The notes under the pieces were generated by a model that made no database searches, was not told where the DNA came from, and saw nothing but the letters and a program-made list of their open reading frames with translations. Below, in pieces: positions 1 to 12,184 of a stretch of 64,000 bases of DNA. Source of the stretch: Sipunculus nudus. Lineage: Eukaryota > Annelida > Sipuncula > Golfingiida > Sipunculidae. The stretch lies in the NCBI GenBank assembly GCA_026874595.1, contig CM049313.1, positions 21,719,508 through 21,783,507 of the forward strand, in the 5' to 3' direction. The stretch's first letter is position 1. Every line of letters begins with the position of its first letter. The position numbers were made by a program, and so were the translations under genes.

Positions 1-72
1 GTATGTACATTTTTTAATACTTTAATTCCTTTTTTAATAAAAAAAATAATTGCAATACTTTTGTGAATGTAG

Positions 73-137
73 ACCAGAGCCGATGGGTACACTTCCCAGA
101 CATGTTTCTACCATCTGAGGTACCTGATGGGATGTAA
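73..137 (+). CDS. Candidate terminal coding exon, unknown gene
   Basis: A short open stretch follows an acceptor-like TGTAG at 68-72, reads in one frame for about 20 codons (including SRWVHFPDMFLPSEVPDGM) and stops at TAA 135-137. Codon content looks more protein-like than the AT-rich surroundings. No domain is recognisable and the upstream exons lie outside the window. The polypyrimidine tract is poor, so this may be chance. Confidence 0.22.
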
Positions 138-418
138 GGTGTCTTATGTTTGAATCGTCTTGGTTTACTTAAATGTATGTTAATTCTTTGTAATGTACAA
201 TGTGCATCTGTATGCTTGATTAATTAGTTCCACGTGCATACTTTGAAACAAGAAATGTTTTTTTTTAGTAATTTGTACATTTACAATTTCATAAAAGTTA
301 ATACATGAAAATAACTACTTGCAATATGTTAGTACATTCCTGTTGGAACACTTTCCTTGCCCTGGTCTGGGTCTGTAGATGAGCATCTTTGCTCTGGCTT
401 CTAGTAGGATTTTATTAC

Positions 419-550
419 CTCTCGCTATGCCCAATGACCGAGGTAAACTGTTGGGTGGAATCTCTGCTGGGATATCCTTTGGTCCCATTAGCTGACATTG
501 ACAAAGTACCAGCACCATCCCAAACCATGTGGGAGAAGCAACCATTCAGA
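419..550 (-). CDS. Candidate internal coding exon, unknown gene
   Basis: On the minus strand a pyrimidine-rich acceptor (TTTTTGTTTCATTAG) ends at 551. A 132-base segment follows that is open in one phase for 43 codons, and it stops at a GAG|GTAATA donor at 418-419. The peptide contains SHMVWDGAGTLSMSANG and is not from a family I recognise. A second frame over the same bases is also open and starts with ATG at 545. The splice signals favour an exon; conservation would decide. Confidence 0.3.
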
Positions 551-555
551 CTAAT

Positions 556-1090
556 GAAACAAAAATAAATAAACCATTTGGTAACTTTTAAATAACATAA
601 TACTAATGTTTATATACTTAAACATTTTATGTATATTTTTTTTCTCTGTACAAACTGGTGCATGAAATACCATAAAGCTTATGCAATAAATTAAAATAAT
701 GTTATTTTAACCTGTACAAATTATATTATAATTAAGCTTTTTTTTACAATTTTCACTACATTTAAAATGTTAATGTTAATGATACATATTAACATGCTTG
801 ATAACATACGTCATTATTTATTTAAGATTATAATGGACCTTCACATATCGCCCCCCCCCCCACCCCCACCCACCTATTCATTTTACCTTTTGCTGAACAA
901 TGCAATTTTTTTGTAGGTGTGTAGTAAATTTATCTACTGTACATATTAATTCACAATAATGTAACATATTCATATTTTAATGCTCAACACACCTTTTGAT
1001 ATAAATCACCCCCCCCCCCCCCCCCCAAAAAAATGGCCTTGACAGTCAACAACATATTTTGAAGCAACATCCGCATATATAAAACACCAA
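556..1090. other. AT-rich non-coding stretch with poly-C tracts
   Basis: No coding exon is visible. Two long C homopolymers lie at about 850-870 and 1009-1026, in otherwise AT-rich sequence. Confidence 0.5.
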
Positions 1091-1194
1091 TTTCTTCATA
1101 AACGATACAGCTTAATAATGTCTGTATTTTCTCTGCCTGACATGAACAACTAGCAAATTTCAGCTGATCTGCCGCTACACAATGAAGAAATTGA

Positions 1195-1510
1195 TCAGAT
1201 GCGCCGGCTAATTTTTTTTTCTGACTTCGGTGGAATCTTCCGAAAACGTTCACTTCTTCGGCGGTCTTCGTCACCCGCACATAAAAAAATACGACTCCGT
1301 GTAAAGTTTGTACCCTTGTTGTTTGCACTCGAAAGAAGCTGGCGCGTGTTTAATGAAATCTAAAGAAAAATTTGGTGGGATTTAAAGCAGACCAGCTGAC
1401 ACCGCTTATTGACATGAGTGCGCCATTTTGACTGTTGATATCCAACCTAGCAACAGTATCCAAGGTGGGCGGAGCTAAAACCTCGCCGTCAGGTCAATTG
1501 CTCGGTGACG
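1195..1510 (-). promoter_or_regulatory. Promoter-like GC-richer pocket
   Basis: This pocket is clearly richer in G+C and CpG than its flanks. It holds a GC-box-like GGGCGG (about 1468), a CRE-like TGACGTCC (about 1506) and, read on the minus strand, a YY1-like CAAAATGGCG. Just downstream on the minus strand a 114-codon stretch (984-1328) is open but has no ATG near its start. A 5' UTR or first exon of a minus-strand gene is possible. No start codon or protein family can be assigned. Confidence 0.25.
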
Positions 1511-1953
1511 TCCTTACAGACTCTTTTGCCTAGAATAATGATATAAGCTATTTATACAGTGCAGGGTCGATATTTACTTTAATTGACATGTCATCCAATG
1601 TAAATAGAATGACAATTTTTGAACACTGATCAATTATATTATAGAATGTATTATGTAATCTTACTATGAAATTATTAACGTACGAATTAGAAAGCTAGGT
1701 TTTATTGAGCACATAAACCTTGGGACTAAAGTTAAGATGCAATCTTTCAAGCTAGAATATGGGAATCATTTATGAAAGAATGAATTACTAAAAGTATTAT
1801 TGCATATACATGTATATATAATTAAGTTAATAATGTATTCTGAGTATATGTCTGTATGCGAGGAAGTGTCCGGCACAGACTTCCCTGCTCTCTATATCAG
1901 TTTATGTGGTCGCACAGTAAAATAACTGATCTAATTCTATATGAGGCGGAAAG

Positions 1954-2151
1954 TGAAGTGTGTAAATATACGCTAGGTCATTGAATTTGGTGGGTACTTG
2001 CTATGCACATTGTGACTATCTGAATGCCAGGTGGAATCCGGCACAGATATGATGAAGTGTGTAAATATACGCTAGGTCATTGAATTTGGTGGGTACTTGC
2101 TATGCACATTGTGACAATCTGAATGCTAGGTGGAATCCGGCACAGATATGA
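1954..2151. repeat. 99-bp tandem duplication
   Basis: Two copies of a 99-bp unit (1954-2052 and 2053-2151) lie head to tail with only about two differences, so the duplication is recent. The unit carries GGTGGAATCCGGCACAGAT near its end. A diverged relative of the CGGCACAGACTTCCCTGCTCTC stretch lies at 1871, with a weaker echo at 3010-3030. Confidence 0.9.
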
Positions 2152-4084
2152 TGATGATGTGATAAATTTATCCTAAATATTGATGTTTTAACTTGTTTGC
2201 CTTACATCATGTGTATATGTGGTATTTTTTTTGTTAGTTAAATAGACGAACCGTGAATATATGAGCGTTCTATACATGGTTGCAAGGTTAGAATGTACAA
2301 ACCACAGGTGAAGAGTAGTATGGCATCATACTATTTTAGAAGTGCATAAAATGAGGTATCTGTCATTATTCCGTGAGTGTGACAAATACCAATACATTTC
2401 TTGATTTTCAATTTGTGATAATTACCAATTTGAATCATTCTTATGAGCATCAAGAGTACCTTATCCATGTATCTGTTTCCCATATTTTAATCTTGTTAGA
2501 TTAAGACGCGAAACTTATCTTTATCCATTATGAGTATTCCAATTTTGTAGAGCCCTGATCCTTATGTATGCCACGTGTATAATAGTCTGATGAATAATTA
2601 GTCCCATTGCTGAGAACGGCAGCATTTAATAGCTAAAATTCCACCAATATTCAGTCTCCCTGTTTGGCTCTTCAGGATAGACTAGGGACCGTTGTATACT
2701 GAAATGCTAACGGATCGGAAACGAGCGACCGTTTCAGTAAAAAAAGGAAGGGCATGCTTCTATCGTCGGAGCAGTGTTTTGCCTAAATTGTTAGTACTCA
2801 TTTGCATGATAGATACAGGCCATTCGGACAGTTTAACCAGCGACTTGTCTTATTGTACTGTAAAATAATAGTTAAGAGTTGTTCTGATTTATTGTATTAC
2901 GAAAAATAAGATATGTTTTGGATAATTATGGTGTAAAGTAAAAGTAAAAGCACTGAGAGGTGTGTATATGTTCCATCTTGTTAGTACAAGTCTGAATGCT
3001 GAGAGGTCCTAGATACAGAACTCCCTTCTCTCAAGGTAATGGTATACATTGACATTGGTCTAGGATGGATCAGGTATGAGCATCTGCTATGGTATAAGGG
3101 GTATACGGTAGAATTATAGACCACCTACGTGGTCTACACTTGGAATGAAAAATTGATAAAAATATTAGCCAATTTAATCTGAGATTTTGTTAGGTTTAGT
3201 GGGATATTAAATATATACTTAATATAACCATGTATATAGGTGGTTTCGTGTTCGCCTTAATTTTATCGAATGAATGCATATGTTATATGATAATAATTAT
3301 GAATCTACAGCTTAACTGTAGGCGGGAGCAGGATTGAATTTACCATATATACCAGTATAACTATGTGTCGATCTACATAAACGCACTGTGTGCTGTATGG
3401 ACGGATTTGTGCGTCAACGTCTTACACGGCGTTAAAGGCAGGGGGCGTGTGAATTAAGTAGGACAGGTACACACAGTAATTTCATGCAAGGTGCACTTGC
3501 ATGTGGTTGTGCCAAATATCAAGGTATAAATCGTGATTGGTGACATTTCATATTAGAAAATATAATTGAGTGTGACATACTCTGATGCAATATAAGTGTT
3601 TAGTGTAATTTAGTGTAATGTGTTATGGGGCATGATAGGTGCCAACACAGAAATTTGTCAGTGAGCAAATTTTTAACAGTCACATGTTGAATGTGGATGA
3701 TGCATGTTTTGCATTTGCTGAATACGCGAAAAATGTGATTATAATAATATACAGGCACATATAAAAGCCATACCTTTCACATATATAAGGTCACAAAGAG
3801 CGAGTCTTGTAGTGTAAGCGTAAAATACTCTGAATGTTTACATATCATACACTAAACGTAGAATTGCAGTGTTATTCCTTTGTTTACATAATTTTTTATC
3901 AGTAATAGGAATGTTTGTCTAATTCAGCTTGGGATGACTAATCCTGAAAGTATGAGCTCAGGTCATACTTAAGGGTGCATTTGCTGGTCACCGCTACCCT
4001 CATGTCATCATAATTAATGTTCTACTGTAAATAACTGCAACACTAATGGACCTATGGTCAATTGAACTTGCATTTACGTGTTTG

Positions 4085-4086
<2 letters not shown>
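2152..4086. other. No gene recognised
   Basis: AT-rich sequence without an exon I can support on either strand. Weak echoes of the 99-bp unit's flank occur near 3000. Confidence 0.5.

Positions 4087-4143
<57 letters not shown>
4087..4143. repeat. (TA)n microsatellite
   Basis: About 28 uninterrupted TA dinucleotides. Confidence 0.95.
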
Positions 4144-4146
<3 letters not shown>

Positions 4147-4384
4147 TCAGTTACCAATAACGAAAACCGTTATCAACTGTTAAGTAATGACATTTGCCAA
4201 TGGATTTAATATGAACTTATTGGAAACTAGAAATAAGCACTCAGCGAGCGCAGACCTCCGCAAATGATACTCATTACCTCCGTATCCCATTATCAGAAAT
4301 GCATTTGTCCTTTAAAAAATTCCTGGATCTAGATGGTGATCTGGATCACCGTTAATAACTGTTACGATAAGTAGTTCTCTTGAA

Positions 4385-4670
4385 CAAGCTTCGGTGATCT
4401 GGGGGTACAGCACTTGAGTCAGAGATCGTGGGTTCATATGCTAAGCGAGGAGAGGTGGGACCTAACGGTTGGCTCCCAATCAGGATGAGCGCTCTGCAGG
4501 CTTACTGCAAACAGAATATTGTGCATATAAATATACCCTGCTGTCAGTGACGGATTTAAGATTGTTTGACCTGACATTTGACCCAGTCACTGACCCACTT
4601 GCATGGCCAGTAAATGTGAACAACATGTGACCCCCGATTCCGTGGAAGTCATTTCTTATGGCAGCATGCA
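4385..4670 (+). repeat. Possible tRNA-derived SINE remnant
   Basis: The start resembles a tRNA head: an A-box-like GATCTGGGGGTACAGC is followed about 30 bases later by a B-box-like GATCGTGGGTTCATA. The same head style occurs at 22330. The tail is diverged and its end is uncertain. Confidence 0.35.
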
Positions 4671-4689
4671 ATAATGTTTAATCTCCCAA

Positions 4690-6049
4690 TTCATCCAGTT
4701 AATATTGTTGCATAATGTTAAAATGACCACAACAAGTATCACTGCACTAACACCTTTGAATTTACATCTTCAATAATTCTGAAAACAGTATTATCAAGTA
4801 AACTATCCAAGGAAGCACGTGCATAAGTCTCTGTTTTTATTTACAATACCGCGTCACGGATATTATACCGCAAAATAGATACACAGGTTTATCAACATTC
4901 AAAATATGTTTCAAGGACAAATACCTTCTGTTGGTTTTATTTGGAAAGGATGTTGTCGATGGATACTTTATGTTTGCTCCATTTACTTAAGTTTAGTAAT
5001 TTGTCCTTCTCACGCGCAATAGCTCGATTTCGGCATGCAGTGAGAAAGCATGTGTGCAGGAGTTTTATCGTTGACATAGACATATATACCTTCTGTGTGG
5101 AGAATGTCAAAGGGGAAAACAGGGCGCCACCGTGTGTCTGTGTAAGAGACTAAGCTACAATTATCAATTACCACTGACTTACGGCAGCCAGGTTCATGGT
5201 AACTGACAGGAGATCCTTCAATACACAAGTCCAAACTTTCAGGTCAAGCAAACGTATTCCAAATCTCATTATATTATCTTATAAGATAATTGGCTGTGAA
5301 ATAAAATATTAATAGATAATCTACATAAAATGAGCCTAATTCCTGGAGTTACACCATTTTTCTATATATATTTTCCACTAAAAACATGAGGTAAGATAAT
5401 TTATTAAAAAACTATTGGCACATCTGTGAGCACTGTCAACTCGGCGGTTACGTCAACACTGGGAAATCCCCTGTGACCAAAAATTCCATATGTCAGTAAA
5501 AGCACAGTATTTCTGCCACGGTCAGTCCCAAATTTTCAGAAGATAATAAACACAACATGCATTACTAGATCTGAGTTGTTGATAAAATTCAGTCCATGAT
5601 GTCACAAATGTACTAGCCAATCAAAGCAGAGCAAAGTGCTGGATCTGGATGATATGCTTCCTTCACACATCAAACGCACGTGGAATAGGTTAACTTAACC
5701 TACAGTGACTAGTAGTCTAGTCATTTTACTTGATTTTTAAGCCAAACCCAGACCAAACTGCAACATAAATGAAACAAACTGTAACTTACTCAAACAATTC
5801 TGGAGAATAACATATCAAAAGTCCTAGCCCTGCCAGGGCGTTAGTGTTTATGTTTGTACGGAAATGCGTAAATATACGTGATTTCATGCACCAAAAAAAC
5901 TTAACTCAGTGTTTGTTCTTATAACTAACATGAAATAATAGGGTCAAAGAGTGGTAAATTAGTTTTATGAGTTCCTGTAAGGTGGCGGTACCGATACTAA
6001 GTGCGCTACAACCCGGGAATGTTTGATTTCTCTGTCAGATGCAACTATT
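4690..6049. other. No gene recognised
   Basis: Only short chance reading frames are present. A perfect palindrome TTATCTTATAAGATAA lies near 5275. Confidence 0.5.
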
Positions 6050-6104
6050 AAGTGTAACGGAACCTATTATAAACAGATCATGTATGCGTGATGAACACAA
6101 ATTT

Positions 6105-6420
6105 TGTAATGGAGATAGAAAATATCAGATTCTGTAACATTAGGCAGCGTGAAATGTCTAGGGGAATGAATAAAGAAGTCAGTGGTTTTTTGTTAACAAA
6201 TAACTATAATTTATTCTTAAAACAACCCTTAAATTACAATACATTAAATCAATACAATTATACAGTAAAACAGTGGTATAACAACGTCAATACAATCACA
6301 TAGAAAATGATGTATGTGCACAGTACCTGGATACCAACACCATCACAACGATAAGTCCTTTAAATGTAAACTCTCGGAGAATGACAGTCCAGTGGAAAGT
6401 TCTTGCAACAACCCAGAAAG
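6105..6420. repeat. Dispersed repeat, copy 1 (partner 33808-34080)
   Basis: The segment aligns with 33808-34080: shared blocks include GGAATGAATAA, ACAATACA(C/T)TAAATCAATACAATTA and CTGGATACCA. The sequence to about 6830 is GC-richer and may belong to the same element. Class unknown; no terminal repeats were identified. Confidence 0.6.
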
Positions 6421-7400
6421 TAAACTGAAGTCCAAAATGCATAACATCCAGGAAAGTCTTTGAAATTCTATAATTGCTACATTCGTCGGATAAGGTCCCG
6501 ACACACGCTTCTGCGTCCGCTGGAATCTGCCTGTTCTCTCTCTGCCCTCTGGTTCTAAAACACAGTCCCTTATATACCTTCACACCTCAAGCCCAGAATT
6601 TTCCACTTCTCGAACAGTCCATAAGATCTTGCACAACACGTTTCAGGAATTCTCCAGAAAAACAGAGCTGTGTATCTCCACACACCAGGCCAATCACGTT
6701 ACCTACGACCAAGCGTGGAACCCCAAGGCTAAACATGACAACGAGAGAGAGTTCAACCAGTACGGATTAAACACAGAATGTAATACGCGGCCAGACACGA
6801 GCGCCACAACAGGAGTTACGCACCTGTAACATAAGTCTTAACCAATTTCATGGTCTTGACCAATCTGCAGGCACATATCTACACTATGCTAACACATTGA
6901 ACATGGAACACCATCCTTGAGGCTGTGCACACACGCCACACTACTTATATCCTGTTAATAATATTCCTTTGTATTGTGCTAAAATCTTATTTTTTTCACT
7001 TAAAATATATATATTAAGTACTTCCCAGTCCCTAACCTCTGTCACATATGGATGTATATATTGGTTAATTAAAAACCATTCATGCCCGACATTGCTTCAA
7101 TTTTCATTTAAAAAAAGTTTCAGGACGTAGAATGTGTAGTAGAGCGTAAACATCTATACAAATCGTATCAGTACGTGGAAGAAAGCAATGGAGCGTGACG
7201 GGCAAACCGCTGTAGGGTTTTTCCAACTGATAATATAAACAACACAAGCCTAGCATAGTATAAAGCGAGGCGTATCTTCGCAAATACGAGTTCACGTTGT
7301 TCTGGAATCCGACCCAGATCTTTTGCGATTCTTCCAAGATCTACTAGTGTGTGCTACGATTACACAATCTTTCGCTAAAAATTACAATTCAAAGCATTTG

Positions 7401-8559
7401 TTTATGGATATATAACGATATTTTGTGCTTTGATGCGCTCCGATACACTTTTCGTCTTTCTTATGAAAGTGGTCACGCTTCCGGACGAATTCATCGCGTT
7501 TCCTACTGGATGAGCGGGGAAGAAGGTGCAAAACTACCTCCTTTTCTTAACGATCATGTCCCGATCGAGTTTAACCTCACTTCTATTTCTTACCAGAAGA
7601 CAAGAGGTAACATAACATTATGAATAACTTTATGAACGTAAGGGAACGTAGGCAAGTGTAAGATATCTTGGATCCAAATCTTGATGATCGTAAAGAATAA
7701 AAAATTATCGTTATAGAATCGTAACAGATCTTTATAGAATGGTGAGGGATCGGTTATCCAATCTTGGTAGATCTTGTCAAGGATCCTAACAAAACGTATT
7801 GTATCATATTAAAGATGGAGTAAAAATGTACACAAATAGATCCACGATCATGAAGATATCCTACGATCCTTGCTTCGCAAGTGTAAACGCAGAATAATTA
7901 CACACGGCTTGTTTTGTAAAAATATATTCGACAATAATTAAAACGATTCAAGACTAAACTAAACAAGGAGGAAGTCGTAATCAAACACTTCTGGTATTTC
8001 AACTTGAAATTAATATTTCATAATATTAAAATTCGATACTCTGATTATTTTTTATATTTATGCTTGATATTTTATTATAGGTAACCATGAACCAATCAAA
8101 TGAATATAATTGCAGATAAAAATTACAGCTTACCCTACATGCATATAATTAACGGAAGAACTTATAAAAAGGTATGAGACCTTGGCGAAAACATCCCTGC
8201 CCTTGTCTGACTATCAATGAATACGCTTAATCTATGCCCTATACATGTTTGATCTATTGGACGAACAACTAAGTGATGCAACGCTATGCCTGGCTTACTG
8301 TATACGACTATATACAGGCAATGCTTTCGTCTGACCAAGGGAGTCATTGACCGCATAATTGAGATTTACACATTCGTTGGGACCAAATTACACAACCCGC
8401 CCCCCCCCCCCCTTCCTAAATAAAAAGGGCAAAAATCTGGTGCCCCTATTTTTAGGTTAAAAGAAATAATATTAAAAGGAAAAATTATCGGGATCATATA
8501 CAAAAAGGTAGTTTTATCGAGGTTTTTGCTACACTAAGTCTGTCTAAATACCAGATTTA

Positions 8560-8598
<39 letters not shown>

Positions 8599-9108
8599 TA
8601 TATATATATATAATTGTCTTGAAACCTTTCGTGATATCTCGTATGTAAATGAATCTTAGACACTTGGAAATAGAAAAAAAATATATATATGTATATCTTC
8701 CATTTGTTAAACATGTGGATAAAAATTAGAAAACAATATTGAATTTTCTGCACCGCATGGCATAATGCGTGTTTTTCATGAATTATTATAAATGGGTAGA
8801 TTTTTGAAGCCATTATGTTTATAACCAATGTCTTTAAACAAGTGCACTTTATGTTCGGGCACAAACATCGTCACTGCAATCGTTTTGATGGGGGCGTCAC
8901 CCCATCTGTTGTAATATATTCCACCATTTTTATCAATGTCGTCAATGTAGTCCTTATATTTTTCATGGGTCCAAATACTAACCTTTGAAAGTTCAAAATT
9001 ATTATAGTACACATGATTTTCAGGAAATTTATTGAAAAACGTAGGTTGAATACATTTCTTCTTCATATGAATCTTTGCCGCGTTCCACAATCCTTTAACG
9101 CAACTTGG
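7401..9108. repeat. Segmental duplication, parent copy
   Basis: This interval aligns with 28549-30178 in the same orientation, including the GTGGATCCAAATCTTGATGAT block, the (TA)n tract and the 3' end of the glycosyltransferase gene. It is the likely parent, because the gene in it is intact here and broken in the other copy. Homology ends near 9108, inside the coding region. Confidence 0.9.
8562..8613. repeat. (TA)n microsatellite
   Basis: A TA tract with one AAGTA interruption, just 3' of the glycosyltransferase gene. The duplicated copy has its own TA tract at 29692. Confidence 0.9.
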
Positions 9109-9744
9109 CCTGTCTCTCGTCAAATATGTATACCCGTACAGCATGTCATGGTGGCGCATATAGTGAAAAACATCATATGTAATTGGGTTTAGTAACAGCG
9201 AGTCATCATCAAGCCGCCAGTAGTATTCAAGGTTTTGAATGATAGGCATTTCATAAAGAAGTTTCGAATGAAACCGGCACATATGCTTGTAACCAACGCT
9301 GTAATTGCAATTCGGCGTCGGGGGCCAAGCCGATATTGGGAGTATAAATCGTGGGATATTGAATTCGATTTCTTGAAAGTACAGATCTGATTTCGTGATG
9401 TTTCTGATCCATGAGATTAAAGGCCTCAGCTCTGGTTCATGAAAAATAATTACTGGATAGTTGAAACGGTTGTTAAAGTTTTCGTCTATACTCTGCAAAG
9501 ACCTACTTAAGGGCCCTCTTCGACGGCTACGAGTAAGAATATAAATGGCTGCTCTTAGTTTCGTTTCCGGCCACGTGCTGAAGGTCCGCAATAATCGTTC
9601 ACATTCTGTATTATTAGCTCCACAAGAAGCAGAATTCCCCCCGGATACCCTATGCCAAACCAGGTGGATTACGAGGCAAAACAAAATAATAGAAATAATC
9701 CACAAATGTTTCCACTTATACAATACTTTGGTGCAAATCTTCAT
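8776..9744 (-). CDS. GT15-type (KRE2/MNT1-like) mannosyltransferase homologue
   Basis: A single open exon encodes about 322 residues. The chosen start is the Met at 9744, because an acceptor (CTAACACTTTTCAG) at 9763-9776 makes earlier Met codons intronic. A short basic N-terminus is followed by one hydrophobic helix (residues about 13-30, HLWIISIILFCLVIHLVW), predicting a type II Golgi membrane protein. The rest matches the GT15 catalytic fold: SIDENFNNRFNYPV near the start, GYKHMCRFHSKLL, YYWRLDDDS at the nucleotide/metal-binding position, VYYNNFELSKVSIW with the conserved glutamate, and a strong C-terminal NGGIYYNRWGDAPIKTIA. Fungal members transfer alpha-1,2-mannose from GDP-mannose. They carry an EP-type motif where this protein has DDD, so the acceptor and linkage here are unknown. 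No frameshift is seen. A broken copy lies at 29930-30178. Confidence 0.88.
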   Translation of the reverse strand: MKICTKVLYKWKHLWIISIILFCLVIHLVWHRVSGGNSASCGANNTECERLLRTFSTWPETKLRAAIYILTRSRRRGPLSRSLQSIDENFNNRFNYPVIIFHEPELRPLISWIRNITKSDLYFQEIEFNIPRFILPISAWPPTPNCNYSVGYKHMCRFHSKLLYEMPIIQNLEYYWRLDDDSLLLNPITYDVFHYMRHHDMLYGYTYLTRDRPSCVKGLWNAAKIHMKKKCIQPTFFNKFPENHVYYNNFELSKVSIWTHEKYKDYIDDIDKNGGIYYNRWGDAPIKTIAVTMFVPEHKVHLFKDIGYKHNGFKNLPIYNNS

Positions 9745-9762
9745 GCCTTGTTCTTCGAGAGC

Positions 9763-9810
9763 TCCACTGAAAAGTGTTAGATAGTAAACATTAGTCAAAT
9801 AGTCCAGTAC
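9763..9810 (-). other. Possible 48-base mini-intron upstream of the GT15-like exon
   Basis: On the minus strand a GTAAGTACTGG donor is followed 48 bases later by the TCTAACACTTTTCAG acceptor, with branch-like CTAAT/CTAAC inside. Either this is one very short intron or only the acceptor is used, with a longer intron behind it. Confidence 0.35.
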
Positions 9811-12180
9811 TTACATATTTTATATATGAATAGAAGAAAGATAAATCACTTGACTCATTTTTTTAAAGTTTTACATTAGTGTGGCGTTTGTTAAGGCGTT
9901 TGGTAAGGGCTAGTACTCTTATAGTGGATGCATTTTGACATGTTAAATACCATTTATTTGTTTGTATACATGTCTAACTTACGCTCCCGAAGCATCGGAA
10001 ATATTTCGTTTCTAAAGAAGCAACTGATTTTCCCGCTGCCTGCTTTGACCGTTTATGATGCACTTAATCACCAGGTGGCCTGCCTGGTGAATAATAAAAC
10101 TGCTGATGTGTCTAGCAGCCAACCAAATGCTAGTCAACAAACACTCGACAGGCATCAGGCTCCGACAGAAACCACATGTGGGGCCATCCCTCTGAGCCTG
10201 TGGCCTGTTCAAACGGTTGCCGGGGCGTTGAGCTGTCACTCAAAACGAAATGAACAACATTAGCTCCGTGTATTCCTCGATTGGCTGGTAAACCGTTTTG
10301 TCTTCCAGCACAGGGTCTCATCTGGGTCTCAAAATACAGTGCTCCCCTCTGGTGTAGAGATTCAGGATACGAGGTCATAACAAAAAGCGCTTACGATATA
10401 GGTAGCAGGCCTATAGGTAAAGCGCTGTGTAAAAAGCGTAGTCTACCTAAGTCCACACTTTGCTGTGCTGACTGATCTGCATGCAATTTTATGAAATATT
10501 ATGCTAGCGGAAGTTAAACATTAATATATGTGCTTTCATTTATTAAAAGACATTTATGCGTAGTCCCTAGCCATTGAAATCCTTATAAACGTTGTACCTG
10601 TGGCCCTGTTGCGTGATTTTGGAGTCCCGCTGTAATTATGTAAGCCTAAGGAACACACACACACAGACAACACCAGTTAGAGTGAAGCCGCGTTTTAGTT
10701 TATTCCAAGTAATAAATCTTTTCACAAGGGTGATAAACCCAAGGGAACTGGCACGGCTCAGTTCGGCTCTCGGTCCTACTCTTACCATCCGGTCGCGATT
10801 TTCGCCTAGCTAGAATCTAACAATGTATTTTAACCAATCAAAGCGCTGGCCACCATACATGAATTAACATCAGAACAATTATGATTGATAATCAACCCGA
10901 CTAGTAATCTAGGGGTGCCACCCCTGCGGGCCGTGTCACTTCCATGGTTCAATTAGTACCAAAGGGAAGTACCGGGCGGCCTAGCGGGGGCAGCTCACAC
11001 ATTAAGGAAACTGACAACGTGATTACGTAACCCGGATGCCAGTACATGGCAGCTTGACTAAATTGTTTACTAAGGCTTATAATTAAACATACACAGAGTC
11101 CCGATACATCTTTAGCAGCTGTACATGCACAATAGTTCAATTACAATACAAGTTTAGGCTTTTAGTAATTCATGGGTATACAATAAATAACACAATTGGT
11201 TCTACATTTTGAGGAACCGAGCGGCATTCAGCGCTTCTAGAGAATACACGGAAATTCAGCACATATCTATTTCTAATTGACATACATATAGGAAATGCTA
11301 ACATAAATATAAATGACATCAGAATGTTCATACATAAGGTCATTATAATAATGACTGAATACATGGCAAAGACAATCTTTAATGTAAAGAGGGAATATTC
11401 TTATTTATGATATAATGTATAAAATTTCAAATTACAGACATCGAATACAATGATAAATGTGCGATACGTTTGAATATTCTCACAGGGCACACAGAATATT
11501 ACACCGCGCCTTCAATCTCAACTTGTCCGTGGTGTTAATGTAAAACTCGATAATGCTGTGTGTGTTTTTTTTTTATTATATCTGACTTTACCGCTCAGTT
11601 ACACTGTTATTTTTATTTTTCCTGTACAGTTATGTGTATCTGCTTGCCATTGATGTAAAATCTACGCGGGTAACTTTTTTTTAATGAACAAAGCAAGCCG
11701 TTCCTAAAGATTGGTCTCTCCCGGCCGAGAAATGAGTAGGCACTGCTTTAAAATAACATAATGTTCGCAGATTTTTTTTCACGTGAGCAAATCCCTTGTG
11801 AAATCTAGTTCAATACCAAGTAGCGTGACAGTGCTCATTAAAATTTAAATCTTACAAATCAATTACAGCAAACAGGAAAATTTATCTAGCACGGGACTGA
11901 TGTGGATAACACAGCTTCCCTGCCAAGCGATTCCGCGGTATCCTCGGCAATGTATCAGGGATAACCCTAGCGTGATAGGCAAGCGCCGGTAGCCAGATCA
12001 AAGAGCTTTGACTTTTAAGTACGAGGTTCCTTATCAAGATCGAAAGCAACATTGGACCCCTACTTAGGGTGCGCGATAATATGGATATATTCGTTAAATG
12101 TGTCTAATACTGATTTCTTTGTAAACATGATGTTTCTGTTAAAGATTTAGTCGTCTGATAGGTAGGGATTAAGGCAGGTT
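9811..12180. other. No gene recognised; one unassigned open frame
   Basis: GC content rises at 10020-10340 and 10680-11050 but no family is recognisable. On the minus strand 10130-10378 is open for 82 codons from an ATG (including RGALYFETQMRPCAG). It has no domain, neighbour or splice evidence, so I do not call it a gene. Confidence 0.4.
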
Positions 12181-12184
12181 TAGA

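Noticed and set aside
6088-6770. Overlapping plus and minus frames of 60-98 codons
   Set aside because: They lie in a dispersed repeat shared with 33.8 kb, and the frames are not conserved between the copies.
8544-8864. 106-codon minus-strand frame with IYIYIY runs
   Set aside because: Encoded by a (TA)n microsatellite and the 3' end region of the GT15-like gene in another frame.
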